A stretch of DNA of 64,000 nt from Hyphomicrobiales bacterium. Lineage in GTDB: Bacteria > Pseudomonadota > Alphaproteobacteria > Rhizobiales > Rhizobiaceae. This document shows, piece after piece, positions 51,124 to 59,443 of the stretch. Position numbers and translations under genes: made by a program. The stretch is taken from assembly GCA_900466475.1 (NCBI GenBank), contig UBMI01000005.1, positions 62,001 to 126,000 on the forward strand, in the 5' to 3' direction. Numbering within the stretch: position 1 is the first letter of the stretch; each line of letters starts with the position of its first letter. The notes under the pieces were generated by a model. The model ran no database searches. It saw only the letters and a program-made list of their open reading frames with translations, and had not been told where the DNA came from.

Positions 51124-51831
51124 TCAGGCTGCCAGCTTCAGTGCATCGGCAAGCTTGGCGAAATCGCCGGCCGAAAGCCCCGGACGGACGGCGAAGTCGA
51201 TGACGGCCTGGAAGATTTCCGGGGGCGCATCCTTTTTCATGGCGCCCAAAAGTGCAGCGCGCTCGGCCGGATTGATCGCCGGGATCATGATGCGCATGAA
51301 GGCCATGCTCTTTTCCGGCGGCAGGGAGCCGATGATGCGCATCTCGATGCCGAATATTTCCTGGTCGTTGAAGTGACGCCACAGCAGAGGGCCGGTCACC
51401 GCCTCTTCCTCGTGCATATGCGCGAAATCGTCTGCGAGATACGCGGCAAAGGCGAGATAGAGCTTGCGGCCGCAGGCGGACTTGTGCAGCGGCCAGGCCT
51501 TTTCCCAGGCGACAACGAGTTCTTCCAGCTCCCGGAAGGCGGTGCGGTGGTCGTCGTGCTGCTCATCCAGCGTGACGGTCGAGACACCCTTTTCGGCGAG
51601 TGCCACGTGGATGTTGTCGTCCTCGTGCATGACGTGGGAAGCGGCAAGCATCAGGTAATGGCGCAGGTCGCCGATCAGGAAGACCGTCTCCTCGACGTTC
51701 TGGAAATCGGCCGTGCCGAGGCGGGCGAGCAGGTCGCAGCCGGCCTTGCGCAGGCCTTTGTGTATCGCGCCGTAAATATCGTAACGACCGTTGAGATCCG
51801 GGATGCTGGTAAGCGAGAATTCATGGCTCAT
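51124..51831 (-). CDS. Hemerythrin-like protein
   Basis: 235 residues from ATG 51831 (GAGGAAG upstream; the frame runs on upstream without a better start). Histidines and acids at helix positions typical of hemerythrin-like bundles: AIHKG (His24), SHVMHEDDNIH (His66, 69, 75), EQHDDHRTAF (His92, 95) and FAHMHEEEAV (His138, 140). These ligate a di-iron centre that binds O2, NO or peroxide. The C-terminal third (FMRIMIPAINPAERAALLGA) is extra relative to plain hemerythrins. It is divergent from a pair of flavin-binding genes and upstream of a cysteine-rich small gene; an NO/O2 stress module is a fair guess. Confidence 0.78.
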   Translation of the reverse strand: MSHEFSLTSIPDLNGRYDIYGAIHKGLRKAGCDLLARLGTADFQNVEETVFLIGDLRHYLMLAASHVMHEDDNIHVALAEKGVSTVTLDEQHDDHRTAFRELEELVVAWEKAWPLHKSACGRKLYLAFAAYLADDFAHMHEEEAVTGPLLWRHFNDQEIFGIEMRIIGSLPPEKSMAFMRIMIPAINPAERAALLGAMKKDAPPEIFQAVIDFAVRPGLSAGDFAKLADALKLAA

Positions 51832-51998
51832 GTTGGTCTTCCTCTCGTTGGCCGGCGCCTCTTTCTCTGCGCCGGGCTGATAAGCGGGAGATAGCCGAGG
51901 CCACTGCGAGGCGCTTCCTAAAACCATCCTAAGCAATTGGAACGATTGCTAAGAATATCCTAACTAACTATCATCGCCTGGTCTCAGGGAGGGAAGCA

Positions 51999-52475
51999 TT
52001 GCTCGGGCCGGAACTGGTGGAATTCATAGAAAGTCCCGTCATGATACTGTTTGCGACGCGCGACGAGGCCGGCCGGCCGATGATCGGCCGCGGTTCCGGC
52101 GTGCGTGTCGACCGGCAGAGCGGGAATCTGCATTTTCTCGCCTCCCGCAGCCAATGGCCAAGAGCCGTGGGGGAGGCGCTGGTGGGCCGGCCGATTGCCA
52201 CGACCTATGTGCGGGCCACCGACTACAAGGCCTGCCAGATCAAGGGCCGGGTCGTGGAGGCGGGGCCGGCAGATGAGGCCCATCGGGCACGGGGCGAGGC
52301 CTATGTCGCAGAGCAGCTCGCGCGCATGATGGCGCTCGGTGTCACCCGGATGCAGCTCTCCAGCACGCTCTCGGATCAGGAACTCGTCTGCCTGACGATC
52401 GCACCGCAGGCGATCTTCGAGCAGACGCCGGGGCCGGGCGCCGGACGCAGGCTGACGCCGGAAGCTGCCGCATGA
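51999..52475 (+). CDS. Pyridoxamine 5'-phosphate oxidase-like flavin-binding protein
   Basis: 158 residues from TTG 51999, which follows GGGAGGGAAGC; the other candidate starts are internal. The split-barrel FMN fold is visible: MLGPELVEFIESPVMILFATRDEAGRPMIG (given in parts: EFIESPVMILFATRD, EAGRPMIGRGSG) and VGRPIATTYVRATDYKACQIK. Proteins of this group bind FMN, F420 or haem, and few have known substrates. Its stop overlaps the start of the next gene (ATGA), which has a second such domain, so they probably work together. Confidence 0.8.
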   Translation: MLGPELVEFIESPVMILFATRDEAGRPMIGRGSGVRVDRQSGNLHFLASRSQWPRAVGEALVGRPIATTYVRATDYKACQIKGRVVEAGPADEAHRARGEAYVAEQLARMMALGVTRMQLSSTLSDQELVCLTIAPQAIFEQTPGPGAGRRLTPEAAA

Positions 52476-53809
52476 TCCCGCTCGATAGGCTGCGGGACAG
52501 TTTTGAAGGCGTCATCCCCTCCGTCATCGCCACCACCGATGACGACGGAATGCCCAATATTTCCTACCTCTCGCACGTGCATTACGTCGACGAGACGCAT
52601 GTCGCGCTCTCCAACCAGTTCTTCTCCAAGACCGCCATCAATGTGGCGCGCAACGGGCTTGCGACCGTGATGGTGGTCGATGGCTATAGCGGCCAGCAGC
52701 ACGTGCTCGACCTGGTATTCACGCGCTCCGAAACAGAGGGCGAGACATTCGAGCGGGTAGCGATCCATCTGGCGATCCTGGAAAGCCGGATGAGCGGGAT
52801 CATGAAGCTGCGCGCTGTCGACATCTACCGGGTAGAGGACTGTCGGGCCGTGCCTGCGGCCCATCCGCTGGTCGAGCCGGAGCCACTGTTTTTGCCCGAC
52901 CTGATGGGCAAGGTGGCGCGGCTGACGGCGCGGATGTCGGATTGCATCGATCCGGAAACCCTGTTCGACGCCACGCTCGAGGGCCTGGGCGAGCTCTTCG
53001 GCTATCACCATTCCATGGTGCTGGTGCCGGACGGCGAACGCGGCGGCCTGACGACGATCGCCAGCCGCGGCTACGACCAGTTCGGCTTCGGTGCCGAGGT
53101 GCCGCTCGGGCGCGGCATTATCGGGGCCGCAGCCGAACAGCAGCGCAACGTGCGGATCACCGACCTCAGCCGCGGCCTGCGCTATATCCAGGCGGTGCGG
53201 GCCATGGCGGGCGTCGACGATGCGACGCCGATCCCGCTTCCGGCTCTCGACAAGCCGCTCAGCCAGATCGCGCTGCCGCTCGCCGCACGGGGAACGCTCG
53301 TGGGCGTGCTCTTCCTGGAATCGACAGAACGCTTCACCTTTCGGCACCGAGACGAAGAAGCGCTGACGGTGGTGGCAGCACACCTCGCCACCGCCCTCTC
53401 CTTCCTGTCTGATGGACCAGAGCGGCCCGAGACGAGCCGGGGCGCCGAGGGCGGTTCGCCGGTGGAGCACGTGCCGGCCGGTCGGCGGATCGCAGTGCGC
53501 TTCTATCAGCGCGACGGCTCGTTATTCGTTGACGATGAATACCTGATCCGCGGCGTGCCGGGCCGGTTATTACTGCACTTTCTTGAAGATTACCGGCGTA
53601 GCGGCAAGCAGGACTTCCTGAACCGCGAGCTCCGCCGCGACCGGCGCCTACAGTTGCCGGATTTCAAGGACAACCTTGAGACCCGGCTCATCCTTCTTCG
53701 CCGGCGGCTGGAGGAGAAGGCCGGGCCTATCGTGCTGGAACGTGCCGAGCGCGGCCGCCTACGCCTGTCGCTCGCCGGCCTACCAGAGATCGAGGTCATC
53801 GAGGACTAA
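52472..53809 (+). CDS. PNPOx-like / GAF / possible winged-helix protein
   Basis: 445 residues. A flavin-type split barrel (about 10-135: GVIPSVIATTDDDGMPNISY, VALSNQFFSKTAINVARNG) is followed by a GAF domain (about 155-315: DATLEGLGELFGYHHSMVLV, GRGIIGAAAEQQRNVRITDL, LPLAARGTLVGVLFLES). The C-terminal part (about 335-445) reads SLFVDDEYLIRGVPGRLLLHF, FLNRELRRDRRLQ and LETRLILLRRRLEE, the layout of an OmpR-type winged helix. A flavin- or redox-sensing transcription factor is possible. It is coupled to the preceding flavin protein gene and divergent from the hemerythrin-like gene. Confidence 0.75.
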   Translation: MIPLDRLRDSFEGVIPSVIATTDDDGMPNISYLSHVHYVDETHVALSNQFFSKTAINVARNGLATVMVVDGYSGQQHVLDLVFTRSETEGETFERVAIHLAILESRMSGIMKLRAVDIYRVEDCRAVPAAHPLVEPEPLFLPDLMGKVARLTARMSDCIDPETLFDATLEGLGELFGYHHSMVLVPDGERGGLTTIASRGYDQFGFGAEVPLGRGIIGAAAEQQRNVRITDLSRGLRYIQAVRAMAGVDDATPIPLPALDKPLSQIALPLAARGTLVGVLFLESTERFTFRHRDEEALTVVAAHLATALSFLSDGPERPETSRGAEGGSPVEHVPAGRRIAVRFYQRDGSLFVDDEYLIRGVPGRLLLHFLEDYRRSGKQDFLNRELRRDRRLQLPDFKDNLETRLILLRRRLEEKAGPIVLERAERGRLRLSLAGLPEIEVIED

Positions 53810-54157
53810 GCCATCCTGGCATATCAGCTGCAGACAGCCTGCTCCTCACCCCGAGAAAGCCGATTTGACCGCCAGAGCACAAGGCGCCGTGGACGAGTTT
53901 CTCGATATGAAGAGGCTTTGGTGACAGGCATTTCCGGAGGCGCGCCCGGTTCAGACGAAGTTTTTGCAGCGCAACGCTCTCCCGATCAACGACGTTTCCG
54001 TCGGTGAGTGTGATGTGTGGTTTCGGATACACTACTTGCGCTCGACCTGTCATAAACTGTCACATTGTTGCGTGAGCTCATAGTCCATGCGATCCGATCT
54101 CGTTATCGTGACGCCTCGTTTTCCCAAGGATCGGCGCCTCAACGAAAAGGGATCATC
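53810..54157. other. Intergenic region holding the porin promoter
   Basis: About 348 bp. No gene is seen. The TGTCA direct repeats at 54048-54062 lie in its last third. An upstream extension of the porin frame to 54065 is not credible because it would precede the signal peptide. Confidence 0.5.
54048..54062 (+). promoter_or_regulatory. TGTCA direct repeats one helical turn apart
   Basis: TGTCA at 54048-54052 and again at 54058-54062 (period 10 bp), 96 bp upstream of the porin ATG. Spaced like tandem sites of OmpR-type regulators. Rhizobial porins are known targets of ChvI, but binding here is only inferred. Confidence 0.4.
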
Positions 54158-55201
54158 ATGAACATCAAGAGTATCCTCCTTGCCGCTGCAGCCGCTATGG
54201 CAGTGGTTTCCGGCGCTCAGGCTGCTGACGCGATCGTCGCTGCAGAACCGGAACCGGTTGAATACGTCCGCGTCTGCGACGCCTACGGCACCGGCTACTT
54301 CTACATCCCGGGTACGGAAACCTGCTTGAAGATCAACGGTTACATCCGTCTTCAGGTTGACGTTGCTCCGAACGCAAGCTCCATCAGCGCGAGCGGCGGC
54401 GGTTCTGTTCCGAATGATTCCGACTGGGACGCCCGCACGCGAGGCCAGGTTCAGTTCACGGCCAAGAGCGATACCGAATACGGCCCGCTCACCGGTCTCG
54501 TCGTCATCCAGACGAATGCCGACAACGCGACAGACCAGAAGGCCCAGCTCGACTCCGCCTATATCGATATCGCCGGCTTCCGCGCTGGTCTCTTCTACTC
54601 CTGGTGGGACGATGGTCTCACCGGCGAAACCGACGACATCGGCTCCCCGGTCACCCTGCATAACTCCATCCGTTACCAGTATGAGACGAGCGACTTCTAC
54701 GCCGGCATCAGCGTCGACGAACTGGAAGATAGCCCGTTCTACCATGGTGAAGCCGCCAACAACTGGGGCGTAGGAGTCGCCGTCGCTGGCAGGGCAGGTG
54801 TGTTCACGTATCAGGTCACGGCTGGTTACGACACCGACAACGAAGAAGGCGCCGTTCGCGCCATGGGTACGGTTCCTATCGGCCCCGGCATTCTCAGCCT
54901 TGCCGGTATCTACTCCAGCAACCCGAATGCCTATTACAACAAGGCTGAGTGGGTTGTCGCTGGCGAGTATGCTGTCAAGGCGACCGACAAGCTGAAGTTC
55001 ACTCCGGCGTTCCAGTATTATGGCCACTACGGCATCGTCGGTGACAAATTCAACGACGACAACGATGCCTGGAAGGTCGGGTTGACGGTCGACTACCAGT
55101 TCGTCGACAATTTTGCTGCGAAGATCTCCCTTCAGTATCTCGATCCGGATGGTGCCGAAGACGTCACGTCGGGCTTCCTGCGCCTACAGCGCACGTTCTG
55201 A
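54158..55201 (+). CDS. ropA: Outer-membrane porin (RopA/Omp2b type)
   Basis: 347 residues, ATG 54158 after AAAGGGATC. A signal peptide (SILLAAAAAMAVVSGAQAADA) is followed by the stereotyped rhizobial start EPVEYVRVCDAYGTGYFYIP, ETCLKINGYIRLQVDV with a disulfide pair, then a sixteen-strand-type pattern of alternating residues and a C-terminal strand ending SGFLRLQRTF with the terminal phenylalanine that marks outer-membrane beta-barrels. It forms a trimeric general diffusion pore. The gene stands alone, with OmpR-like repeats upstream. Rhizobia often have several ropA paralogues, so this may not be the main one. Confidence 0.92.
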   Translation: MNIKSILLAAAAAMAVVSGAQAADAIVAAEPEPVEYVRVCDAYGTGYFYIPGTETCLKINGYIRLQVDVAPNASSISASGGGSVPNDSDWDARTRGQVQFTAKSDTEYGPLTGLVVIQTNADNATDQKAQLDSAYIDIAGFRAGLFYSWWDDGLTGETDDIGSPVTLHNSIRYQYETSDFYAGISVDELEDSPFYHGEAANNWGVGVAVAGRAGVFTYQVTAGYDTDNEEGAVRAMGTVPIGPGILSLAGIYSSNPNAYYNKAEWVVAGEYAVKATDKLKFTPAFQYYGHYGIVGDKFNDDNDAWKVGLTVDYQFVDNFAAKISLQYLDPDGAEDVTSGFLRLQRTF

Positions 55202-55250
55202 TCCGAAATCCGGGCTCTCGGTTGCGACGAGGCGCGGATGATAAAGATCG

Positions 55251-55275
55251 AAGGCCTCACCAGCAGCGGGGCCTT
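55251..55275 (+). terminator. Weak hairpin after the porin
   Basis: AAGGCC (55251-55256) and GGCCTT (55270-55275) can pair around a 13-base loop, 49 bp after the porin stop. There is no clear T tract. The rest of the 297-bp gap to the cupin gene shows nothing. Confidence 0.25.
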
Positions 55276-55498
55276 CTTCGTCGAGCATTTTCGCGGTGGT
55301 AGACAACCGCCCATGCACGCGCGTTCTATATCACCTGCCCGGTTGCGCAAGCGAGCGACATCGATGATGTCTTCGCGGCCAATGGTCGGATCTTCCCTGC
55401 TCCAGGTGGCACCGAGCCTAGATCAACACTCTTGGCCCCCTCCAGGTCGAACCCGCACGAAGCCGATGCGAGTTGAATCAACGCCTGAATCGGCTGCC

Positions 55499-56002
55499 TT
55501 ATCTATTGCCGAGATGCCAGGCCTCGAACAACGGGCCAGAGGCGCCTTGCACCGGATCGGTTTCGGGCAACGCGACCTCGGCGATCGTTTTGAGGAATTC
55601 TGCGGTCGCAGCGCTTGTCTGAACGTCAGCGTGTTGGCCTGGCGGGTAGGCGCCAACCACTCGAAAGTCGCTGCTTGCGCCCAGGTTTTGATGTCCCGTC
55701 CCCGCTGGAAGGACGAGACAATCTCCCGCGTGTACCTCGAACACTTTACCGGTAGGGCCGCCGATCAGAAGTTTCGCCGTTCCTTTTCCGATACCCAGCA
55801 CTTCGTGCGCACCCGCGTGATAGTGTTGATAATCGAAAACACCATCGCGCCAGACACCTTCCCATCCGTGCGAGGTGAATAGACGCGCGAATTCCTCACA
55901 CCCGTCATCGCAGATGAAGATTTCACGATAGACGATAACCGGAAGCGTCTGGTTGTTGGGCACCCAGTCGCTTTTATCAAAAAAGATCGTTTGCGCTTCC
56001 AT
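55499..56002 (-). CDS. Cupin protein (YjlB-like)
   Basis: 167 residues from ATG 56002 (GGGGGAAG upstream). A single cupin barrel: HYHAGAHEVLGIGKGTAKLL holds the metal-binding H-x-H-type ligands and glutamate, and DCLVLPAGTGHQNLGAS the last histidine. The N-terminal FFDKSDWVPNNQTLPVIVYR is typical of the YjlB branch. No reaction is known for this group. It is a lone minus-strand gene after the porin. Confidence 0.83.
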   Translation of the reverse strand: MEAQTIFFDKSDWVPNNQTLPVIVYREIFICDDGCEEFARLFTSHGWEGVWRDGVFDYQHYHAGAHEVLGIGKGTAKLLIGGPTGKVFEVHAGDCLVLPAGTGHQNLGASSDFRVVGAYPPGQHADVQTSAATAEFLKTIAEVALPETDPVQGASGPLFEAWHLGNR

Positions 56003-56080
56003 GTCTTCCCCCATCACACGAACAATGCGGAATAATACACCCGCGGAGCGGAAAGCCCGGCACCTGGGCCGGGCTTCGCT

Positions 56081-56368
56081 TCAATCCCGATGCTCGGGCA
56101 TGTCTTTGAGCTGATCCTTGGTCCAGCCAGTCACGACGTGAATGACGCCGTCCTCATCTCTCATCCAGTCGAAATCCTTGAATGAGACGGCAACTGGCTT
56201 GGCTCCAATACCGAGGAACCCGCCTACGTCGATAACGGCGAGGCTGGTCCCGTGGATGTGATCTATCGTTCCAACCTTCTGGTCATTGGCTCCGTAGACG
56301 GTCGCGCCTTCGAGGTTTGTCGGGGTGAGTTCATCCGGTGTCAGCCGAACATGATTGCTATGGTCCAT
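56081..56368 (-). CDS. PRC-barrel / DUF2171 protein
   Basis: 95 residues from ATG 56368 (AGGAGG upstream). A PRC-barrel-type fold: GATVYGANDQKVGTIDHIHG, AVIDVGGFLGIGAKPVAVSF and DEDGVIHVVTGWTKDQLKDM. In rhizobia such small cytoplasmic proteins are induced by general stress. An EcfG-like promoter lies 29 bp upstream of the ATG (56398-56422), in line with that. Function unknown. Confidence 0.85.
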   Translation of the reverse strand: MDHSNHVRLTPDELTPTNLEGATVYGANDQKVGTIDHIHGTSLAVIDVGGFLGIGAKPVAVSFKDFDWMRDEDGVIHVVTGWTKDQLKDMPEHRD

Positions 56369-56397
56369 GAGATTCCTCCTTTGTTGTGTGAGGCATG

Positions 56398-56422
56398 AAC
56401 CGCACAAGCTCTCATTTGTTCC
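56398..56422 (-). promoter_or_regulatory. EcfG (RpoE2)-like promoter of the PRC-barrel gene
   Basis: On the minus strand GGAAC (56422-56418), 16 bases, GGTT (56401-56398). Same layout as the promoter at 44735-44759. Confidence 0.6.
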
Positions 56423-56540
56423 TCTTCGTCTCGGCAGGCGGCGCTCTCCGTTCGCCGCAATGCTTGACGTCACCGCCGCGTCAAGTAGCTTTCATGCTAA
56501 ATTAGCTTTGCAGAAATCCACCACGTCGAGCGAAACAGCC

Positions 56541-56720
56541 ATGGCAGCAGGAAACAAACCGTCCCAGGCGGCAGCACCACAGAAACGTCGCCACAAATTC
56601 AATCCCAAGCGAGACCCGAAGCCACAGGTACTCGCCCAAGCCAATCGCACTGTTTTACGGATGGCTTCAGTGGTCGTGGTTGCATTTATCGTCGTCGTCG
56701 CCGTTCAGGCATTCTGGTAG
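56541..56720 (+). CDS. 59-residue membrane protein
   Basis: ATG 56541 starts a Lys/Arg/Gln/Pro-rich head (KPSQAAAPQKRRHKFNPKRD) and one C-terminal hydrophobic segment (ASVVVVAFIVVVAVQAFW). It looks like a tail-anchored inner-membrane peptide. The ribosome site is weak, but the amphipathic layout is hard to get by chance. Divergent from the PRC-barrel gene. Family unknown. Confidence 0.5.
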   Translation: MAAGNKPSQAAAPQKRRHKFNPKRDPKPQVLAQANRTVLRMASVVVVAFIVVVAVQAFW

Positions 56721-56975
56721 CCGCCCACGCGGTTCCGAGGCCATGAGTTCGAATGTGATAGGCCATGCCGATTCCGGGTCGTAGGACCGGCAGCCAATGG
56801 CAATGCGGAATTGGCCTTTTGCCACCTAGCATGCAGGAATGTCCCTGTGGCGCTCGTTCCCTCGAAGTCGGCGGCGATCCTCTGCCATAATCACATCTGT
56901 AGCTGCACGCGGTGTCAGCGCGCATCCGGCAGCGCACTTCGCACGATCTAGAACGACCATGAAAATGTTCATGGA

Positions 56976-57866
56976 TCATACCTCGTTGATTTGGCCATGG
57001 ATTGTCTCCTTTCCGCGCATCCGGTCCCGCCAATTCCGCACACCCATCGGCACGATGCCGAATTCGGCCATCAGCTCTGCGGCCCGCCGGCTGCGGAAGA
57101 ACTCATATTCTCCCGTCCGGAACGCCGCATCGCTCGCCATGTGCTCAATCTCGCCGGGTGCATTGAAATGCAGCGCAAGCCAGCTCACGCCTTCTGGCAC
57201 ACGTGAGAACAGGTCGCGATAGGCCGCCTCGATGCCCTGCGGCCATGCCCAGGGCGTTTCCAGTTGTAGGTCGACAATCGGATTCCCGCGCTGGCGCGCC
57301 CTTCCCGATGCTGCGTCGAATTCCGCAGTCGTCACCGGACCGACATAGTCCATGACGGAGAACGTCATGTAGTCCTTCATAAGCAGGTTCGGCAGGCGGT
57401 AATCGGCACCCAGCCGCTCGTAGACGGTAACGAACTCGGGCATCATCGCGGTACCCATGTGGCAATCGAGGTGGGTCACGTCGATGCCTGCAGCAAGCGC
57501 CGCCTCGATCTGGGCGCGCAGCTCGCGCTCCACCGCCGCCGGATCGGCGTTGCGGCGCACGTCGGGCACGTCGGCCCAGAAATAACCGTCGGGATCGGTG
57601 AGGCCCTTATCCGAAACACCGGTCAGCGGACGCCAGCGATAGGGCTTCATGTCCGAGTTGAGGGTCAGGTGCACGCCGAGATCGAGTTCCGGATTGTCGC
57701 GGGCGATGGCAGCGATTTCGGCAAACCACGGGCACGGCACCATCACCGAGCCGGCGGTGCACAGCCCCAGGCGGGTGAGCTCGAGGAAAGCAGTATTGGC
57801 GCCGTGGCTGATGCCGACGTCGTCTTCGTGAACGACAACGAAACGGGAATTGGATTGCGAGGACAT
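56976..57866 (-). CDS. ChbG/HpnK (YdjC)-family deacetylase
   Basis: 296 residues from ATG 57866 (AAGGG upstream). The metal-binding aspartates in VVVHEDDVGISHGANTAF, the histidine in LDLGVHLTLNSDM and the HLDCHMGTAMMPEF region match the ChbG/HpnK fold, which removes acetyl groups from chito-oligosaccharides or hopanoid precursors. The C-terminal LHFNAPGEIEHMASDAAFRT is also typical. Cytoplasmic and a single gene; no chitin or hopanoid genes are nearby, so the substrate is open. Confidence 0.86.
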   Translation of the reverse strand: MSSQSNSRFVVVHEDDVGISHGANTAFLELTRLGLCTAGSVMVPCPWFAEIAAIARDNPELDLGVHLTLNSDMKPYRWRPLTGVSDKGLTDPDGYFWADVPDVRRNADPAAVERELRAQIEAALAAGIDVTHLDCHMGTAMMPEFVTVYERLGADYRLPNLLMKDYMTFSVMDYVGPVTTAEFDAASGRARQRGNPIVDLQLETPWAWPQGIEAAYRDLFSRVPEGVSWLALHFNAPGEIEHMASDAAFRTGEYEFFRSRRAAELMAEFGIVPMGVRNWRDRMRGKETIHGQINEV

Positions 57867-58106
57867 TCTGGTCACCCTTTCTCGCGGCCGCCGCGACATG
57901 CGCCGGCTTCATCGAGTTCGGGGGACCAGGCGCCGTAACGCCGGATTCCAGGACGCTTCTGCGACGTCCCTTTTTCGCTCCGGACCGAGTTTGCACCCTC
58001 AGGTCCGGGCTTGCAAGTCGAACGGGCTCCGCCCAGGTCTGCAGGGTCGGACACGAGGGGATATTTCGTCTTGTCACTCCCTGCGGCAGGGCGATCGAAT
58101 AAGGAA

Positions 58107-59429
58107 TTATTCCTCGCGGAATGCCCGGCTGAACTGATCAGTGAGCGGTTTGGCGAGAAACGACATCGCTGTCCGTTCTTTGGTCGAGACGAAGACTTCA
58201 ACAGGCATGCCGGGAAGAAGCTTCTTGTTTCCAAGTCTTGCGAGCTCTGTTGCGGTCACGGCTACGTCGGCAAGGTAGAATATCTGGCCAGTCGCTGGAT
58301 CTGTGCTGGTGGCTGCGGAGACGTAGGCGATGCTGCCGTCAAGTTCCGGCGTTGCACGCTGGTTGAAGGCGGAGAAACGCAGCCTGGCGTCCTGGCCGAT
58401 GAAAACCTGGTCGATATCGGTGGGGGAGAGCCTCGCCTCTATCTTCAGCGAAGCGTCAGCCGGCACCAATGTCACCAGCTTTTCAGCCGGTGTAATGACG
58501 CCGCCGATCGTATGCACGAAAAGCTCGTTCACTGTCCCGGTCAGTGGCGCCCGAATATCTGTCCGTGACAGCCGGTCTTCGACAGCGATCCGTCGTTCCC
58601 GCAATTCGGATAGCTTCGGTTCGACGACACTCAGCTCTCGTTGCGCCTCGGTGCGCGCAGCTTCATCGATGGCAATGATCTGGACCTGGATCTCACTCAT
58701 CCGCGCTCGCGATCGTGCGATATTGGCCTGAATCTCCCCGCTCTCTCCCGTCAACTTGGCGAGTTCGCGGTCGATCACGTATTTGCGGGACGTGTCGACG
58801 AGTTTCTTGTCCGCCAGGCCTTTGATCTTGCTATGTTCGACCCTCACGAGATCGAGTTCATCGGCCTTTGCTTGATGCTGCGCGACGAGGCCTTTCAGTT
58901 CCTCCTCAAGTTGGGATATTCCGTACTGGAGCTGCTGTTTCTGGTTTTGCCGGTTGCGACGATTGCCATCGAACAATCGCAGCTCGCCGGATGAGATCAG
59001 GGGAAACTCGGCGCTGAACGCAGGCTCGAAAGCGAGTTCCTCCTGATTGTCTCGTTCGGCGATCAGGCGCGCCTGGCGTGCCGCGAGCTCGACGAGTTGC
59101 GTCTTGACGATCGACAATTCGGCGCGCGTCTGGGCGTCGTCGAGGCGCAGCATGACCTGCCCCTTGCTCACGACGTCCCCTTCCTTGACTGCGATCTCAC
59201 TGACGATCCCGCCATCGCGATGCTGGATCGACTTCAGGTTTCGATCGACCTTGATGACGCCTGACGCGATGATCGCGCCTTGCAGCTGGGTCGTCGCTGC
59301 CCAGCCGCCTGCTCCTGCAAAGAGCAGGAGGCCGAGCGCTATGCCGGCAAGAACTCGCGATGTGACAGGGAAAGTGTTGTTTACCTCGGGTGAGGGAGTA
59401 GATTGAGTTTTCGGTTGCTTTGCAGACAC
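58107..59429 (-). CDS. HlyD-family type I secretion adaptor (PrsE-like)
   Basis: 440 residues. A short cytoplasmic head, one membrane segment (VLAGIALGLLLFAGAGGWAA, about 28-48), a lipoyl-type strand (GVIKVDRNLKSIQHRDGGIV), a long coiled coil (about 105-290) and the C-terminal barrel with DIRAPLTGTVNELFVHTIGG and GMPVEVFVSTKERTAMSFL. It bridges the ABC exporter at 61900-63663 and an outer-membrane TolC protein encoded elsewhere. Last gene of the secretion operon, 14 bp after the RTX gene. Confidence 0.9.
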   Translation of the reverse strand: MSAKQPKTQSTPSPEVNNTFPVTSRVLAGIALGLLLFAGAGGWAATTQLQGAIIASGVIKVDRNLKSIQHRDGGIVSEIAVKEGDVVSKGQVMLRLDDAQTRAELSIVKTQLVELAARQARLIAERDNQEELAFEPAFSAEFPLISSGELRLFDGNRRNRQNQKQQLQYGISQLEEELKGLVAQHQAKADELDLVRVEHSKIKGLADKKLVDTSRKYVIDRELAKLTGESGEIQANIARSRARMSEIQVQIIAIDEAARTEAQRELSVVEPKLSELRERRIAVEDRLSRTDIRAPLTGTVNELFVHTIGGVITPAEKLVTLVPADASLKIEARLSPTDIDQVFIGQDARLRFSAFNQRATPELDGSIAYVSAATSTDPATGQIFYLADVAVTATELARLGNKKLLPGMPVEVFVSTKERTAMSFLAKPLTDQFSRAFREE

Positions 59430-59443
59430 GTCTTGTCTCCCCC

